Part shown: positions 5,491 through 5,674 of the stretch, piece after piece
How the letters are laid out: every line of letters starts with the position of its first letter
How positions within the stretch are numbered: position 1 is the first letter of the stretch
From: Ignavibacteriaceae bacterium
Lineage (GTDB): Bacteria > Bacteroidota > Ignavibacteria > Ignavibacteriales > Ignavibacteriaceae
DNA: 5,674 bases
Assembly: GCA_031292465.1 (NCBI GenBank)
Contig: JARLHB010000577.1
Coordinates: 1 to 5,674, forward strand
Direction of reading: 5' to 3'
The notes under the pieces: model-generated
What the model was told of the DNA's origin: nothing
What the model saw: only the letters and a program-made list of their open reading frames with translations
Databases searched by the model: none
Position numbers and translations under genes: made by a program

Positions 5491-5674
5491 TTATTCTTCT
5501 GCATTAAGTGTAATGATTACTTTTTCATTAAGAACTATTTCAGATAGTTTTTCAAAGAATTTTAACAAATAATATTCTGAGAAGAATTCTGCAATATAGT
5601 CTCTCTCAACAGTTCCTGATTTGTTAAATTTGAAAGATACAATTTCAATTGGAATTTCATTTCTCTTAATCAAA
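5491..5674 (-). CDS. C-terminal end of an unrecognised protein (partial at window edge)
   Basis: A minus-strand frame runs from the window edge to a TAA stop at 5491-5493. The visible last 61 or so residues include KSGTVERDYIAEFFSEYYLL followed by KFFEKLSEIVLNEKVIITLN. The composition has alternating charged and aromatic residues and a plausible helix-then-strand pattern, typical of a real protein end rather than a shadow frame. The only start-like codon (TTG at 5673) is at the very edge, so the gene almost certainly continues outside. I do not recognise the family. It converges on rsmD with a 12-base gap and no room for a separate terminator. Confidence 0.6.
   Translation of the reverse strand, partial: LIKRNEIPIEIVSFKFNKSGTVERDYIAEFFSEYYLLKFFEKLSEIVLNEKVIITLNAEE

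Overview
This window looks like a chromosomal segment from an AT-rich bacterium of the Bacteroidota / Chlorobiota / Ignavibacteriota assemblage. The clues are the gene order hrcA-grpE-dnaJ without dnaK, a candidate Bacteroidota-style promoter box (TAnnTTTG) before hrcA, and a mix of genes with and without Shine-Dalgarno sequences. The lineage is an inference from style and gene order, not a proven assignment. An Ignavibacteria-like organism is my best guess.

Layout. Bases 1-251 carry no convincing gene and lead into a heat-shock operon: hrcA (repressor, start at 282), grpE (nucleotide exchange factor) and dnaJ (J-domain co-chaperone). The three genes are separated by only 14 and 3 bases and must be co-transcribed. 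HrcA would set the level of the operon, while GrpE and DnaJ serve a DnaK encoded elsewhere. A GC-rich hairpin 9 bases after the dnaJ stop probably ends the transcript.

Bases 3146-3391 are non-coding and packed with palindromes. Two have identical GTCCC/GGGAC arms, and the others include a perfect 7-bp stem and a CCTGTCT/AGGCAGG hairpin. They resemble a cluster of small interspersed (REP-like) repeats.

The second gene group (3392-5478) encodes a membrane-anchored helix-hairpin-helix protein of ComEA type, a PilM-like actin-fold protein that appears to have lost its nucleotide-binding residues, and the 16S rRNA guanine methyltransferase RsmD. The PilM-like gene and rsmD are 4 bases apart. The first gene is separated from them by a 106-base leader with two interleaved inverted repeats, one of which covers the ribosome binding site. 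The ComEA-like and PilM-like pair hints at DNA uptake or a surface-filament system, but no other pilus or competence gene is visible here.

At the right edge the C-terminal end of an unrecognised minus-strand gene converges on rsmD with a 12-base gap. Most of the window is ordinary housekeeping DNA. The points worth a second look are the palindrome cluster, the interleaved repeats in the leader, the degenerate PilM-like protein and the lack of a good CIRCE operator in front of hrcA.
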